Origin: VYFG01 sp965221795
Lineage (GTDB): Bacteria; Pseudomonadota; Gammaproteobacteria; Arenicellales; Poriferihabitantaceae
Reading direction: 5' to 3'
Assembly (NCBI GenBank): GCA_965221795.1
Contig: OZ244914.1
Location: 992,001 to 1,056,000 of the forward strand
DNA length: 64,000 nt
Part shown: piece after piece, positions 7,431 to 15,996 of the stretch
Layout: the number at the start of each line of letters is the position of its first letter
Numbering within the stretch: the first letter of the stretch is position 1
The notes under the pieces: model-generated
Told to the model about the DNA's origin: nothing
The model's input: only the letters and a program-made list of their open reading frames with translations
The model's database searches: none
Position numbers and translations under genes: made by a program

Positions 7431-8252
7431 CTACCCCATGGGTCCACCCTCTCGGGAATCATGCACCGGCGGGGCCACGAGGACCTCGCCGGCCCCGGCT
7501 GCAGGCCACTGGGCATATCCATAGATCAATTCAAAGGTCGCAGTAAGCGGCTTTCCCTCTAGGCCGGCTTGCAGATTCTGCAGGCAATGCCTCCCGGTCA
7601 GTCCCTTGCGGCGTTCCGGGGACACGTTATGAAAACCTTCCTGACGCAAATCAGCCATCAAAAGGTCGACATCCTCATATTCCACGTCCATGCGGTCGAC
7701 ATCCACAATGGGGTCCTGAAATCCAGCGGCCAGCATCGCATCCCCCAAATGGTGCATGTCTACAAAGGGATGGACATGGGGCATGGCGTCCACCGTACGC
7801 CAGGCTTCGTCCAGTTGCCACAGAGTATCCGGGCCGAAACTGGCAAAGTGAAACCGCCCCCCGGGGCGCAACAGGCGGGCCACAAAATGGAAGCTGAACA
7901 CCGGATCCCACCAAGCCAATTGCAGGTTGATCAACACCTGGTCAAAGGCCGATGGAAGCCCCGAAAGATCATCTCCCTCCAAGGGTGACAAGCATCGGCA
8001 AGCCGAGCCGGGGAGGGACATCATGGGGCTGCGAAACCCCAGATAGAGCAGGTGTTCCCCCCATCCTCCAGTAGCCCGCACTCGCTGGTCGAGTGCCGAG
8101 TGCACCTGTTCATACAAAAAGGACATCGGGTGCCGTCCACTGGACCGCAAAAGGTGCCGACGGGCCCCGATAGGGAGATTGGCCTGGTGCAGGTTATACA
8201 AGGCCGTTGCCGGCTGCAACCGGGCCAGTAGGAGGGGCGTCCAGCCACTCAC
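7431..8252 (-). CDS. BioC-like SAM-dependent methyltransferase with degenerate motif I
   Basis: The C-terminal two thirds match the BioC/NDUFAF5-like methyltransferase group: LLRPGGRFHFASFGPDTLWQL (post-motif), PFVDMHHLGDAMLAAGFQDP and a tail FELIYGYAQWP. BioC methylates malonyl-ACP in biotin synthesis. The expected glycine-rich SAM motif (LDLGCGTG) is replaced by LLYLGFRSPMM, so SAM binding is questionable. The frame is open to 8570, but a start before 8318 would overlap the upstream SDR gene. The GTG at 8252 gives about 273 residues beginning SGWTPLLLARLQPATALYN and is the best choice; ATG 8141 is an alternative. It converges on soxA with only 3 bases between the stops. No bio genes are nearby, so a role in biotin synthesis is unsupported. 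Confidence 0.6.
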   Translation of the reverse strand: MSGWTPLLLARLQPATALYNLHQANLPIGARRHLLRSSGRHPMSFLYEQVHSALDQRVRATGGWGEHLLYLGFRSPMMSLPGSACRCLSPLEGDDLSGLPSAFDQVLINLQLAWWDPVFSFHFVARLLRPGGRFHFASFGPDTLWQLDEAWRTVDAMPHVHPFVDMHHLGDAMLAAGFQDPIVDVDRMDVEYEDVDLLMADLRQEGFHNVSPERRKGLTGRHCLQNLQAGLEGKPLTATFELIYGYAQWPAAGAGEVLVAPPVHDSREGGPMG

Positions 8253-8317
8253 CGTAGATCCGGGAGTTGCCCGACCCCAACCACCTTGCCGCCAGGGGCA
8301 TGGAACCGGGCCGAGCG

Positions 8318-9079
8318 TCAGTAAAGGCCCGGCTGCAAGGGAGAGGCGGCCGTCAGTCCACCGTCCACCACATGGCACTGGCCAGTAACGAAAGCAGCCT
8401 GGTCCGAGGCCAGCCAGACGGCCATCTGGGCAATATCCTGTGGCCGGCCCAATCGTCTGGTCGCATGGCGCGCCAGGGCATCGCCTTTGGCGGCCTTGCG
8501 GTCCTTGGCCAAAGCAAACGCCTCTTCCGCCATCCCGGTCAGAATCCAGCCAGGACAAATGGCATTGCACCGCAACGAGGGGCCATGGTCCACGGCCAGG
8601 GAGCGGGTCAACCCATGCACGAACGCCTTGGACGCATTATAAAGGGCCAGCCCCGGATCCGCCACCTTGCCGGAAATCGACCCGAGGTTGATAATGGAGC
8701 CTCCCGGAGCCATCTGCGGAATCAGGGCCCGGCAGACGGCAAACACCCCCCAGGCATTGACTCCCATCAGGGCTGCCCAGTCTGTGTCGGTTGTATCGGT
8801 TACCGTCTTCGTGATCTGCACCCCTGCATTGTTGACGAGAATGGACAATGGTCCAAGGTCTCGTTCGACCTGCTGGGCCAATTGCCCCACCGAGTCTGCC
8901 CGGGATACATCAGCCTGGCACCAATACACTTTCCCCGCCAGATCGCTCGGCCGGCTTCCCCGGCCACAGGTCATCACGGTTGCTCCCTGCGCACAAAAGG
9001 CTTCCACAATCCCCCGGCCGATGCCTTGGCGTCCCCCGGTGACCAAGGCGGTTTTTCCAGCGAGGATGCCCATATTCAC
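8318..9079 (-). CDS. Short-chain dehydrogenase/reductase (SDR)
   Basis: A classical SDR of 253 residues. It has the NAD(P) motif TGGRQGIGRG near residues 14-23, NNAG at about 90 and the active-site order S-x12-Y-x3-K (SISGKVADPGLALYNASK, about 140-160). It ends with the usual D-G-G-x-T tail. It starts with GTG at 9079 overlapping the previous stop, or with ATG at 9073. It sits in a tight operon: Rieske oxygenase, SDR, this SDR, then the methyltransferase. The substrate is not predictable; an alcohol or hydroxy acid released after the Rieske step is a reasonable inference. Confidence 0.85.
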   Translation of the reverse strand: MNMGILAGKTALVTGGRQGIGRGIVEAFCAQGATVMTCGRGSRPSDLAGKVYWCQADVSRADSVGQLAQQVERDLGPLSILVNNAGVQITKTVTDTTDTDWAALMGVNAWGVFAVCRALIPQMAPGGSIINLGSISGKVADPGLALYNASKAFVHGLTRSLAVDHGPSLRCNAICPGWILTGMAEEAFALAKDRKAAKGDALARHATRRLGRPQDIAQMAVWLASDQAAFVTGQCHVVDGGLTAASPLQPGLY

Positions 9080-9834
9080 AATCGCATTTGCTGCACCTGT
9101 GCGCTGAGACCACCATCCAGGATCCAGAGTTGTCCTGACGCATAGCGTGCTTCGTCCGAGGCCAGCCAGTTCACCAGATTGGCAATATCGTCCGGCCTGC
9201 CATAGGTTTTCATGGGATGAACATCCCGCACGGCCTGTTGCAACGATTCGATATCCCCACTGCCACCGAAAAAGCTTTGCAGCATCGGAGTGTCCACATA
9301 CCCCGGACAGACCGCATTGACCCGGATCCCTTCTGGTCCGTGATCACAGGCCATTGCCCGAGTCAGGGCATGGACCGCTCCCTTGGTCGCACAGTAAGCC
9401 GCCAGCCCCGGATCGGCAATATACCCATCATATGAGCCAAAATTGATGATGCTGGCACCGTGGGACTGACGCAGCAAAGGCAGCATATATTTTGACACCA
9501 GAAACATCCCGGTCACATTAATGGAAAAAATCCGATTCCATTCTTCCAGCGAAGTCTCTTCAATGGTTTTTTCGATTTCAATACCGGCCGCATTCACCAG
9601 GATGTCCAGCTTGGGCCATCGCTTCGACAGGGCATTGGCGACCCCGGTCACCTGGTGTTCACAGGCAATATCGCACTGCATACCTTCCACTCCACCAGGA
9701 TGTCCGGTGGCATCAAGCACATCCAATGCCACCACGACAGCACCTTCAAGGGCAAAACGTCGGCAGATGGCGCGGCCGATTCCACCGGCCCCTCCGGTCA
9801 CCAGGGCGGTCTTTCCCTGAAGCCCTCCGCTCAT
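9076..9834 (-). CDS. Short-chain dehydrogenase/reductase (SDR)
   Basis: A second classical SDR, 252 residues. The cofactor motif is TGGAGGIGRA (about 14-23). The segment VVALDVLD with aspartate at the end of the second strand suggests NAD rather than NADP. NAAG is at about 87. The catalytic serine, tyrosine and lysine are in NFGSYDGY and AAYCATKGAV (about 140-160). It shares about a third of its residues by eye with the next SDR, suggesting an old tandem duplication or two sequential oxidations. Start and stop overlap its neighbours by 4 bases (ATGA), so translation is coupled to the Rieske gene upstream. Confidence 0.85.
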   Translation of the reverse strand: MSGGLQGKTALVTGGAGGIGRAICRRFALEGAVVVALDVLDATGHPGGVEGMQCDIACEHQVTGVANALSKRWPKLDILVNAAGIEIEKTIEETSLEEWNRIFSINVTGMFLVSKYMLPLLRQSHGASIINFGSYDGYIADPGLAAYCATKGAVHALTRAMACDHGPEGIRVNAVCPGYVDTPMLQSFFGGSGDIESLQQAVRDVHPMKTYGRPDDIANLVNWLASDEARYASGQLWILDGGLSAQVQQMRL

Positions 9835-10973
9835 TCGGCCACCATCTTGCGGTAGGCATCCAGAACGAGGCCATGGAAATGATGGACGGCATGCTCGGAT
9901 TTCCCCGAGCCATTCGGCTCCACTACGATCCGGCCTTGCCGGAATGCCGGCGTGCTCATTCCTTTCTGGACGTTTTCTACCAACCAGATATCTTCTGCCT
10001 GCAAGACGGTATCCAGATAGGTGATGGCAGCCTTTTCCTCTGGGTTCGGCACCGCCGTTTCAAGGAAAAAATCGTAGGTTTCCAGGGTCCGGTCCGGGCC
10101 CGCAGGGATGATCTGCATGACGATCATATTGCCCCGGCCGGGATATCGCATCAGGCAGGTATTGGGCCATAACCACCAGACCGCATGCTCACGGACGGTG
10201 GCATTCGACACCGGATAGGCGTTGTTGGCCGACTTTCCTGCCTCAGCCATGTGGCTGGAATACATCCCATGAGTGGTCACCCGGTATGTATCCATGTCGA
10301 CCAAGGTGCAGAAGTCCTTGTGAGCGATTGGGCAGTGATAACACTCAAGAAAGTTATCGACAACGTTTTTCCAGTTCGACCGAATATCGTAATGCAATCG
10401 ATGTGCAAAGGTCAGTTGATCCAAGTCTGGTGCAAAGCGACGGATCTCATCGGCCAGATTACCGCTTTGCGGGCCCAGGGGGGCCGCGTTCGGATCCAGA
10501 TTGACAAAGACAAATCCACAGAATTCTTCCACCGATACCGAACCAAGGCGAACCGTGGCAGGATCGAACCTGGACAGGTGCTCCGTCGCCGGGGCCCGGA
10601 CCAGACATCCGGTCAGGTCATACGACCAACCATGGTACGGGCAGGTAATCAGCGAAGTGTTTCCCTCTCCTTCCAGCAATTGCATGGCCCGGTGCTGGCA
10701 GACATTGTAGAAAGCCCGCAAGGTCCCCTGCCCATCCCGAAGCACCAGGATGGGGTGGCCGGCAATCTCGGTGGTGAGCCAGGATCGGTGCTCCCGCAGT
10801 TTTTCTCCATGGCAGACCCATTGCCAGGTACGGGCGATGATCGCCGCCCGATCCACATGGTACCAATGGGTTCCGGTATAGGCCTCAGCCAGGAGAGAGC
10901 ATGACTGCGCCGGATTCTCATGATATCCCTGTCGGATATGGGCATATTCGTGATCGGTCAACGGCACGCTCAT
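9831..10973 (-). CDS. Rieske non-haem iron oxygenase, CntA/choline monooxygenase-like
   Basis: A 380-residue oxygenase subunit. The [2Fe-2S] Rieske ligands are in NVCQHRA (about 94) and CPYHGW (about 114). The mononuclear iron site is ECYHCPIAHKDF (about 209-220), with the third ligand probably in AEDIWLVEN. The residue bridging the two metal centres is glutamate (E-C-Y-H) rather than the usual aspartate; I recall that glutamate as a hallmark of carnitine monooxygenase CntA. The family attacks quaternary amines such as carnitine, choline, betaines and stachydrine. ATG 10973 is chosen because it follows GGGA and gives the family N-terminus; the frame is open further upstream. No reductase partner (CntB type) is adjacent. 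Confidence 0.8.
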   Translation of the reverse strand: MSVPLTDHEYAHIRQGYHENPAQSCSLLAEAYTGTHWYHVDRAAIIARTWQWVCHGEKLREHRSWLTTEIAGHPILVLRDGQGTLRAFYNVCQHRAMQLLEGEGNTSLITCPYHGWSYDLTGCLVRAPATEHLSRFDPATVRLGSVSVEEFCGFVFVNLDPNAAPLGPQSGNLADEIRRFAPDLDQLTFAHRLHYDIRSNWKNVVDNFLECYHCPIAHKDFCTLVDMDTYRVTTHGMYSSHMAEAGKSANNAYPVSNATVREHAVWWLWPNTCLMRYPGRGNMIVMQIIPAGPDRTLETYDFFLETAVPNPEEKAAITYLDTVLQAEDIWLVENVQKGMSTPAFRQGRIVVEPNGSGKSEHAVHHFHGLVLDAYRKMVAE

Positions 10974-11043
10974 GGTCCATTCCCTGCTCGGCGTCCTGTC
11001 CGCAACGGCTTGTCTACGCACTGGTCGACAATCCGAAACCGTA

Positions 11044-13107
11044 TCAGCGCTGCCCACCATACTGTTTCCGGATGCGAATACCGGCATACGCATTGCGCCC
11101 GGGAGCCGGTTCATAGTATCGCCCGCCAAAAGCGTTGATCCGTATATTGCTGTGGTACTCCTCATCCAGCAGATTATTCACGCCCAAAAACGGCGACACT
11201 TCCCAGTCTCCCCACCACCCTTCCCAACCCAGGCGAAGGTTGCTGACCGTATAACCGTCGACTTTCTGCGCATTGGCATTGTCGGCAAACAGACTGCCTG
11301 CCAGGTTCGCATCCCAGATCATATACAGGCCATTCGGGATGAACCAGGAAAATTCGAGGTGCAGGAGATGTTCTGGAATGCCGGGGATCCGATTGCCATC
11401 GAATCGATTGTTGCCACTGGCATAGCGGTCGAACGTAAAGTCGGACCACGTATAGGCTGCCGAGAATTCACCCCCCGAGCCGATTTTGCGAAGATAGGAA
11501 AATTCCACTCCATTCCGGGTGGACCGGCCGGCATTTTCGTAAAAGTCCCGATCCGGGAACTGCTCCAATTCATAATTGATCAACTCATCCCGGACGTCAA
11601 TGGAAAACAGGGCGACTTCATACCGATAGCGCGCGGAAAGCGACTTGAGACCAATCTCATAATTGGTCGATTTCTGGGGTTCGAGGGCCTGATTGAACCC
11701 GCCACCGCCGGATGGATTGGCAAATTCTGTCGTCGTCGGAGTTTCAAACGCACTGGAGACGTTGGCATACAGCCGGATACGGTCCGAGAGCGCATGACTG
11801 ATTCCCACCATGGGGCTAAGGTGATCCAGGGTTACTTCCCCGGAATCATTACCATCGGCAAGAAACCGATCGGTAACATCGAATACGACTTCATCCTGAC
11901 GGATCCCCCACGTTGCTTCGGTTTGGGCCGTCAGACGGATTTCGTTTTGCAGGAACCAACCCACTGATGTCACTTTCTCGTTCTGCTCCAGAGTCTTATC
12001 GCCCACCTGACCCATAAGATTCTGGTAACGGCTGCGGTCATCATCCTGTACATCATAATCCACCCCGATGAGCAGACGATTCGGCTTCCCGGCCAAGGTA
12101 TCCTCCCAGGTATACTGCACTCCGGCACCGTGAAATCCACGATCCAGGGACACCGCACCTCCGGCTTCAAACGGAAGCCGGTTGCGGAAGTCCCGGCTCA
12201 CCGTATGCACTCGGGCCTGCAAGCCATGGCCATCCGCCAATTGCGACCGCACGGTCAGGCCCAGCCGGGTCTGTTCCAGTTCTTCCCCGGTATTGAACGC
12301 CACATTTCGGTCGCGGGCGGCGGAACGGTCCATGGCAACCGTTTGGGCATTGATGCCCCCGGGATCATTGGCTACCGGTTGATCCGTATGGTGCAGGCTG
12401 ACAATGACGGCCGTCTCCGGCGACACCTCCGCTTCAAAGCGGGCATTGACCTGCTGGTTTTCCGCTTCGCTGTGGCCACGAAATCCGTCGATCCGCGTAT
12501 CGGATGCATGCAGCAGGTAATTGAGCCCATGATCCTGCCCACCCAACTTCAGTTGCTGCTTGCGAAAGCCAAACTCACCGCCGCTAGACCGGAGTTCCGC
12601 AAATGGTTCTTCCGGCCCCCGTTCGCTTTCGATCAGGATGGCACCTCCGGACGCATTACCGTACAGGGAAGATACCGGGCCGCGAATGACGTTGATTTCC
12701 CCAATCGAGCCGAGATCGATGCCATCGACCGAGCCCTGCCCGTCGGGTAGGGTTTCCGGAATTCCGTCGACCACAATCCGAATGCCCCGGATACCGAAAC
12801 TGGAACGTGCGCCAAATCCACGGATCGAAGCCCGCAAATCCTGGGCAAAATTGTACCGGTTCAGCAGGAACAGTCCGGGCACCCGGTCCAAGGATTCATC
12901 CAGGCCCAGTTGCTCCGCACCCAGCTGGATTTCGTCCTCCCCGACACGACTGACCGCCGCGGGAATCTCCTCCAGCGTCTTGTCCACCCGCGTCGCCGTC
13001 ACGGTGACCGGGTCGAGAGTCGAAACCTGTGCGTAAGTGCCCGCAGACAAAGCAAGGGCAACCAGTCCCGCAAGCAGTAGCGGGGGCATATTCGATTTCA
13101 TCATCAT
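11044..13107 (-). CDS. TonB-dependent outer-membrane receptor, PqqU/YncD-like
   Basis: A 687-residue outer-membrane receptor. The signal peptide covers about residues 1-26 (ending GTYAQ), with a TonB-box-like DPVTVTATR at about 32-40. The plug domain (about 45-155) contains RGFGARSSFGIRGIRIVVDG, LPDGQG and RGPVSSLYGNASGGAI, and the rest is beta barrel. The plug pattern closely recalls E. coli YncD, now known as PqqU, which imports pyrroloquinoline quinone. The next genes on the same strand, a cytochrome c and a PQQ-type dehydrogenase, lie immediately upstream and support PQQ uptake. Three ATGs occur in a row at the start, and an alternative start ATG-ATG-AAA is equally possible. The extreme C-terminus (RKQYGGQR) lacks the usual final aromatic residue. 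Confidence 0.82.
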   Translation of the reverse strand: MMMKSNMPPLLLAGLVALALSAGTYAQVSTLDPVTVTATRVDKTLEEIPAAVSRVGEDEIQLGAEQLGLDESLDRVPGLFLLNRYNFAQDLRASIRGFGARSSFGIRGIRIVVDGIPETLPDGQGSVDGIDLGSIGEINVIRGPVSSLYGNASGGAILIESERGPEEPFAELRSSGGEFGFRKQQLKLGGQDHGLNYLLHASDTRIDGFRGHSEAENQQVNARFEAEVSPETAVIVSLHHTDQPVANDPGGINAQTVAMDRSAARDRNVAFNTGEELEQTRLGLTVRSQLADGHGLQARVHTVSRDFRNRLPFEAGGAVSLDRGFHGAGVQYTWEDTLAGKPNRLLIGVDYDVQDDDRSRYQNLMGQVGDKTLEQNEKVTSVGWFLQNEIRLTAQTEATWGIRQDEVVFDVTDRFLADGNDSGEVTLDHLSPMVGISHALSDRIRLYANVSSAFETPTTTEFANPSGGGGFNQALEPQKSTNYEIGLKSLSARYRYEVALFSIDVRDELINYELEQFPDRDFYENAGRSTRNGVEFSYLRKIGSGGEFSAAYTWSDFTFDRYASGNNRFDGNRIPGIPEHLLHLEFSWFIPNGLYMIWDANLAGSLFADNANAQKVDGYTVSNLRLGWEGWWGDWEVSPFLGVNNLLDEEYHSNIRINAFGGRYYEPAPGRNAYAGIRIRKQYGGQR

Positions 13108-13177
13108 GGATCGTGGGTTGAGTGGACCTGAACCTTCCTGTCAATCCGGAATCGGGGTCCGATTGACGACATACCGG

Positions 13178-13531
13178 TCATTCACCGGGAACGGTGACCG
13201 TAACCTCAATGGAGGCATACCAGGCTGCCAGATTCCGGATCTCCTCATCGCTCAGGGATTGGGCAATGATCGACATTTGGGGATGTGGCCGCTGACCCGA
13301 GCGGTACGCTTCCAGTTGAATGATCGTATAGTCTTCCCTTTGCCCACTCAGGTTGGGCACCATCGCCAAGGTAGCGATGCCATCCAGGCCATGACAGGCT
13401 TGACAGGCGACCTGTGCCTTGTGTTTCCCCGCCTCGATATCCTGGGAGAAGGCATAGTGGCAGGGCAACAGGCACAGCACAACCCACCACAGGAACGGGG
13501 GGCGGAGGGAAAAGCCGGATTTCATCATCAT
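13178..13531 (-). CDS. Periplasmic c-type cytochrome (c553/c4 class I)
   Basis: A small exported cytochrome of 117 residues: signal segment PFLWWVVLCLLPCHYAFS, haem site CQACHG at about 43-48, PNLSGQ, and a likely methionine ligand in HPQMSII (about 85-90), followed by the C-terminal helix LSDEEIRNLAAWYASI. It lies between the PQQ-type dehydrogenase and the TonB receptor on the same strand, so it most likely takes electrons from the dehydrogenase. The frame is open upstream to 13660, but the ATG triplet at 13523-13531 begins the signal peptide and follows a hairpin. Confidence 0.85.
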   Translation of the reverse strand: MMMKSGFSLRPPFLWWVVLCLLPCHYAFSQDIEAGKHKAQVACQACHGLDGIATLAMVPNLSGQREDYTIIQLEAYRSGQRPHPQMSIIAQSLSDEEIRNLAAWYASIEVTVTVPGE

Positions 13532-13538
13532 GGAACCC

Positions 13539-13567
13539 GGAACGGGGCGGGCAACCCGCCCCGTTCC
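13539..13567 (-). terminator. Perfect 13-bp hairpin between the PQQ dehydrogenase and cytochrome genes
   Basis: GGAACGGGGCGGG (13539-13551) pairs exactly with 13555-13567 around a 3-base loop. It lies 11 bases past the dehydrogenase stop and 8 bases before the cytochrome start. There is no T-run, so it may be an attenuating or mRNA-stabilising stem rather than a full terminator. Confidence 0.6.
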
Positions 13568-13577
13568 GAATGGTATG

Positions 13578-14846
13578 TCAGTCTTCGTAGGAAATACGAT
13601 ACACCGCTCCCACCTTGTCATCCGAGACCAGAATGGAGCCATCGACATACTGCTGCACATCTACCGGACGCCCGGAATAGACGCCGTTGGACTGCAGCCA
13701 GCCTTCCGCAAACGGGATCATTTCCTTCGCATTGCCTTCCTCATCCAGGAACGCCACCATGACCCGGGCACCCCGTGGCTTGACCGCATTCCATGAGCCA
13801 TGCTGAGCAACGAAGATGGCCCCCTTGTACTTGTCCGGAAACATGTCGCCGGTGTAAAACATCATCCCAAGGTCTGCCGCATGGGCAATGGTTTCGACTT
13901 GGGGAGGGACATAGCGAGCCGCTTTGTCAGCAGGAATCTCCTCGTTGGCATATTCGTTGGTACGTACATCGCCGCCTCCATAGTAGGGATGGCCGAACCA
14001 CTTACCGACTTCGGCCATCTTGTTCAACTCTCCCGGTGGAGTCTCATCCCCCATGCCATCGACCTGATTGTCGGTGAACCACAAGATCCCATCGGCCGGA
14101 TTGAACGCATGTCCAACCGAGTTGCGGATGCCCGTTGCAATCACTTCCCGATTGCTGCCGTCGCGGTCCATGCGAATCATGCCACCGATTCCGACCCGAT
14201 CATACAGTTCCTGCTTTTCCGGGGGAGAGACATTGAAGGGCTGCCCCAGGCTGATATAGAGTCTGTTGTCTGGCCCCACTGCACACACCCTGGCGGTATG
14301 ATTATAGGATTCTTCTTCGACCGGAATCAGGTCGCCCTGCGCGACCACGGGGATGGCCACCGTATCCGGGCTTTCCATAAAGAATTCCGCAGCCGGGAAC
14401 ATCAGCACACGATTCCGCTCCGCCACGAACAGGAACCCATCGGGGGTATAACAGACGCCATTGGGGATATCGAAAAGGACGCTGGGGCTGAACTCCTCCA
14501 CGGTGTCGGCGACATGATCCAAATCCCGGTCTGTCGCTGCCCAGACCTTGGTCTTTCTGGTGCCGATCCAGACGGTGGCCTTGTTCCGGCCCACGGCCAT
14601 ATGGCGGGCATCGGGGGCCAGCGCAAACAGCTCGATCTTGAATCCCTCCGGAAGGGAGATCGTTTGCAGAATCCGCCTTACATTCTCCGCATAGTCCCCA
14701 CCTTGCGGGACGACCTCTCCCGAGCCGGTTCCCGTGGTTTTGAATGCGCCCAGACGACTCAGATTGTCATCGGCTGCCATCGCATGACTCCCGGTTGCCA
14801 GCAGAGCACCGGCCGCCATGGAAAGTAACAATTGTTTTGCAAGCAT
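13578..14846 (-). CDS. PQQ-dependent sugar/sorbosone-type dehydrogenase, exported
   Basis: A soluble beta-propeller dehydrogenase of the glucose/sorbosone group (about 422 residues). It oxidises an aldose or aldehyde with PQQ in the periplasm. The signal peptide spans about 1-25 (LLLSMAAGALLATGSHAMA). Family blocks seen are NHTARVCAVGPDNRLYISLG, IRNSVGHAFNPADGILWFTD followed by GDETPPGELN, and GAIFVAQHGSWN near the end. The ATG at 14846 follows AAGAGA at suitable distance; ATG 14852 is possible. It heads a three-gene set with cytochrome c and a PqqU-like receptor. No pqqABCDE synthesis genes are in the window. The true substrate cannot be read from sequence. Confidence 0.82.
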   Translation of the reverse strand: MLAKQLLLSMAAGALLATGSHAMAADDNLSRLGAFKTTGTGSGEVVPQGGDYAENVRRILQTISLPEGFKIELFALAPDARHMAVGRNKATVWIGTRKTKVWAATDRDLDHVADTVEEFSPSVLFDIPNGVCYTPDGFLFVAERNRVLMFPAAEFFMESPDTVAIPVVAQGDLIPVEEESYNHTARVCAVGPDNRLYISLGQPFNVSPPEKQELYDRVGIGGMIRMDRDGSNREVIATGIRNSVGHAFNPADGILWFTDNQVDGMGDETPPGELNKMAEVGKWFGHPYYGGGDVRTNEYANEEIPADKAARYVPPQVETIAHAADLGMMFYTGDMFPDKYKGAIFVAQHGSWNAVKPRGARVMVAFLDEEGNAKEMIPFAEGWLQSNGVYSGRPVDVQQYVDGSILVSDDKVGAVYRISYED

Positions 14847-14931
14847 GATCATTCTCTTTTTCGTGATACAACACATTGGTGACGTGATGGGCATTTGGAA
14901 TCATTCCGGACGTGAAGGCAAAATCGCGATG

Positions 14932-14937
14932 TATAAT
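14932..14937 (+). promoter_or_regulatory. Possible -10 element for the 2OG oxygenase gene
   Basis: A perfect TATAAT lies about 97 bases before the start at 15034, in the gap between divergent genes. No good -35 hexamer is seen at 16-18 bases upstream, so this is weak. Confidence 0.3.
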
Positions 14938-15033
14938 GCCGGCTCCTCTCCACGCAGGACAGGCAGGCATTACGCCGAAAATCTTCCAAGGCCCAAGCGG
15001 CAAGTATACCCAGAATTCTTTTGGAGTTGCAAA

Positions 15034-15849
15034 ATGCATGATCACCTTCCCGAACGCCCGAATTCGATGACATCCATTCTGGATCTCCAGCGTTATCCTC
15101 TTCAGGATCCAGTGCGTGTCCAACCCCTGATCGAACACTGCCGACAACAACTGAACCGGGAGGGTCTTTTCCGGCTGGATGGACTGGTCCGTGCATCCGC
15201 TGTACATCGCTTATTGTGTTCCCTGGAACCACTCTTTGCCACCGAAGCGTTCTCCCATATCCAGAAGCACAATGTCTATTTCTCTCAACGTCTGCCCGGG
15301 GTGCCGAAAAACCATCCCGTACGGAAACGTTTCCAGTCCACCCATCATACGCTTTGTGCCGATCAGCTGGACCGGAGCTGGCTGGTCCCACTGTATGCCT
15401 GGCCGCCGCTGATTACGTTCCTTGGCGCGGTACTGGACAAGGACCCACTGTTTGTCATGTCCGACCCCCTGGCCCGGGTCAATGTGATGCGGTATCAACA
15501 TGGCGAGGGGCTGAACTGGCATTTTGACCGCGCAGAATTCGCCACCACGTTATTGTTACAGGAAGCGACCCAAGGAGGCATGTTCCAGTATTGCCGCCAC
15601 CTGCGCAGTGCATCCAACCCGAATTACGACGGGGTGGGGGCGTTCCTGTCCGGGGATGGGGCATCCGCGCAGACGTTATGCCTCCGCGCGGGCACACTCT
15701 GTGTGTTCCGGGGCCAGCATACGGTCCACCGGGTTTCTCCGGTCGTCGGCGAACGGGCTCGAACTGTCGCGGTGTTTTCCTATTTTGAGCGCCCCGATGT
15801 CCGGTTCTCGGCCACCGAACAACGGATGTTCTACGGGCGGGCCTCATGA
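15034..15849 (+). CDS. 2-oxoglutarate/Fe(II) oxygenase (HalD/BesD or ArpA-like fold)
   Basis: A 271-residue cytosolic oxygenase. The iron site is H-x-D in NWHFDRAEFATTLLLQ (about 168-172). The second histidine is in GQHTVHRVSP (about 230-236) and a 2OG-binding arginine lies in RARTVAVFSYFERPDV. The overall pattern resembles the HalD/BesD amino-acid halogenase and ArpA-like group. Halogenases have glycine instead of the aspartate, so this copy should hydroxylate, not halogenate. The ATG at 15034 is preceded by GGAG at 15023. Its frame is open upstream to 14818 but those codons overlap the divergent dehydrogenase. The substrate is unknown, probably a free amino acid or amine. Confidence 0.7.
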   Translation: MHDHLPERPNSMTSILDLQRYPLQDPVRVQPLIEHCRQQLNREGLFRLDGLVRASAVHRLLCSLEPLFATEAFSHIQKHNVYFSQRLPGVPKNHPVRKRFQSTHHTLCADQLDRSWLVPLYAWPPLITFLGAVLDKDPLFVMSDPLARVNVMRYQHGEGLNWHFDRAEFATTLLLQEATQGGMFQYCRHLRSASNPNYDGVGAFLSGDGASAQTLCLRAGTLCVFRGQHTVHRVSPVVGERARTVAVFSYFERPDVRFSATEQRMFYGRAS

Positions 15850-15996
15850 ACAGCGGTCGAGCCATGAACCTCCCCCAATGGCAAAGGACGGAATTCAACA
15901 TGCGGGAACAATCCATTTCCGGAGGCTGGGTCTCCATGCCATCTATACCATACGGCAGACCCTGAAAAAGATTCGCCCTCACACGGATCCGCCCCC

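Noticed and set aside
8267..9145. Long plus-strand open frame of 292 codons
   Set aside because: It is antisense to two intact SDR genes with full motifs and has no protein-like features of its own.
10972..11967. Plus-strand open frame of 331 codons
   Set aside because: It lies antisense to the TonB receptor barrel and shows no domain pattern.
13800..14828. Plus-strand open frame of 342 codons
   Set aside because: It is antisense to the PQQ-type dehydrogenase, which has all family motifs.
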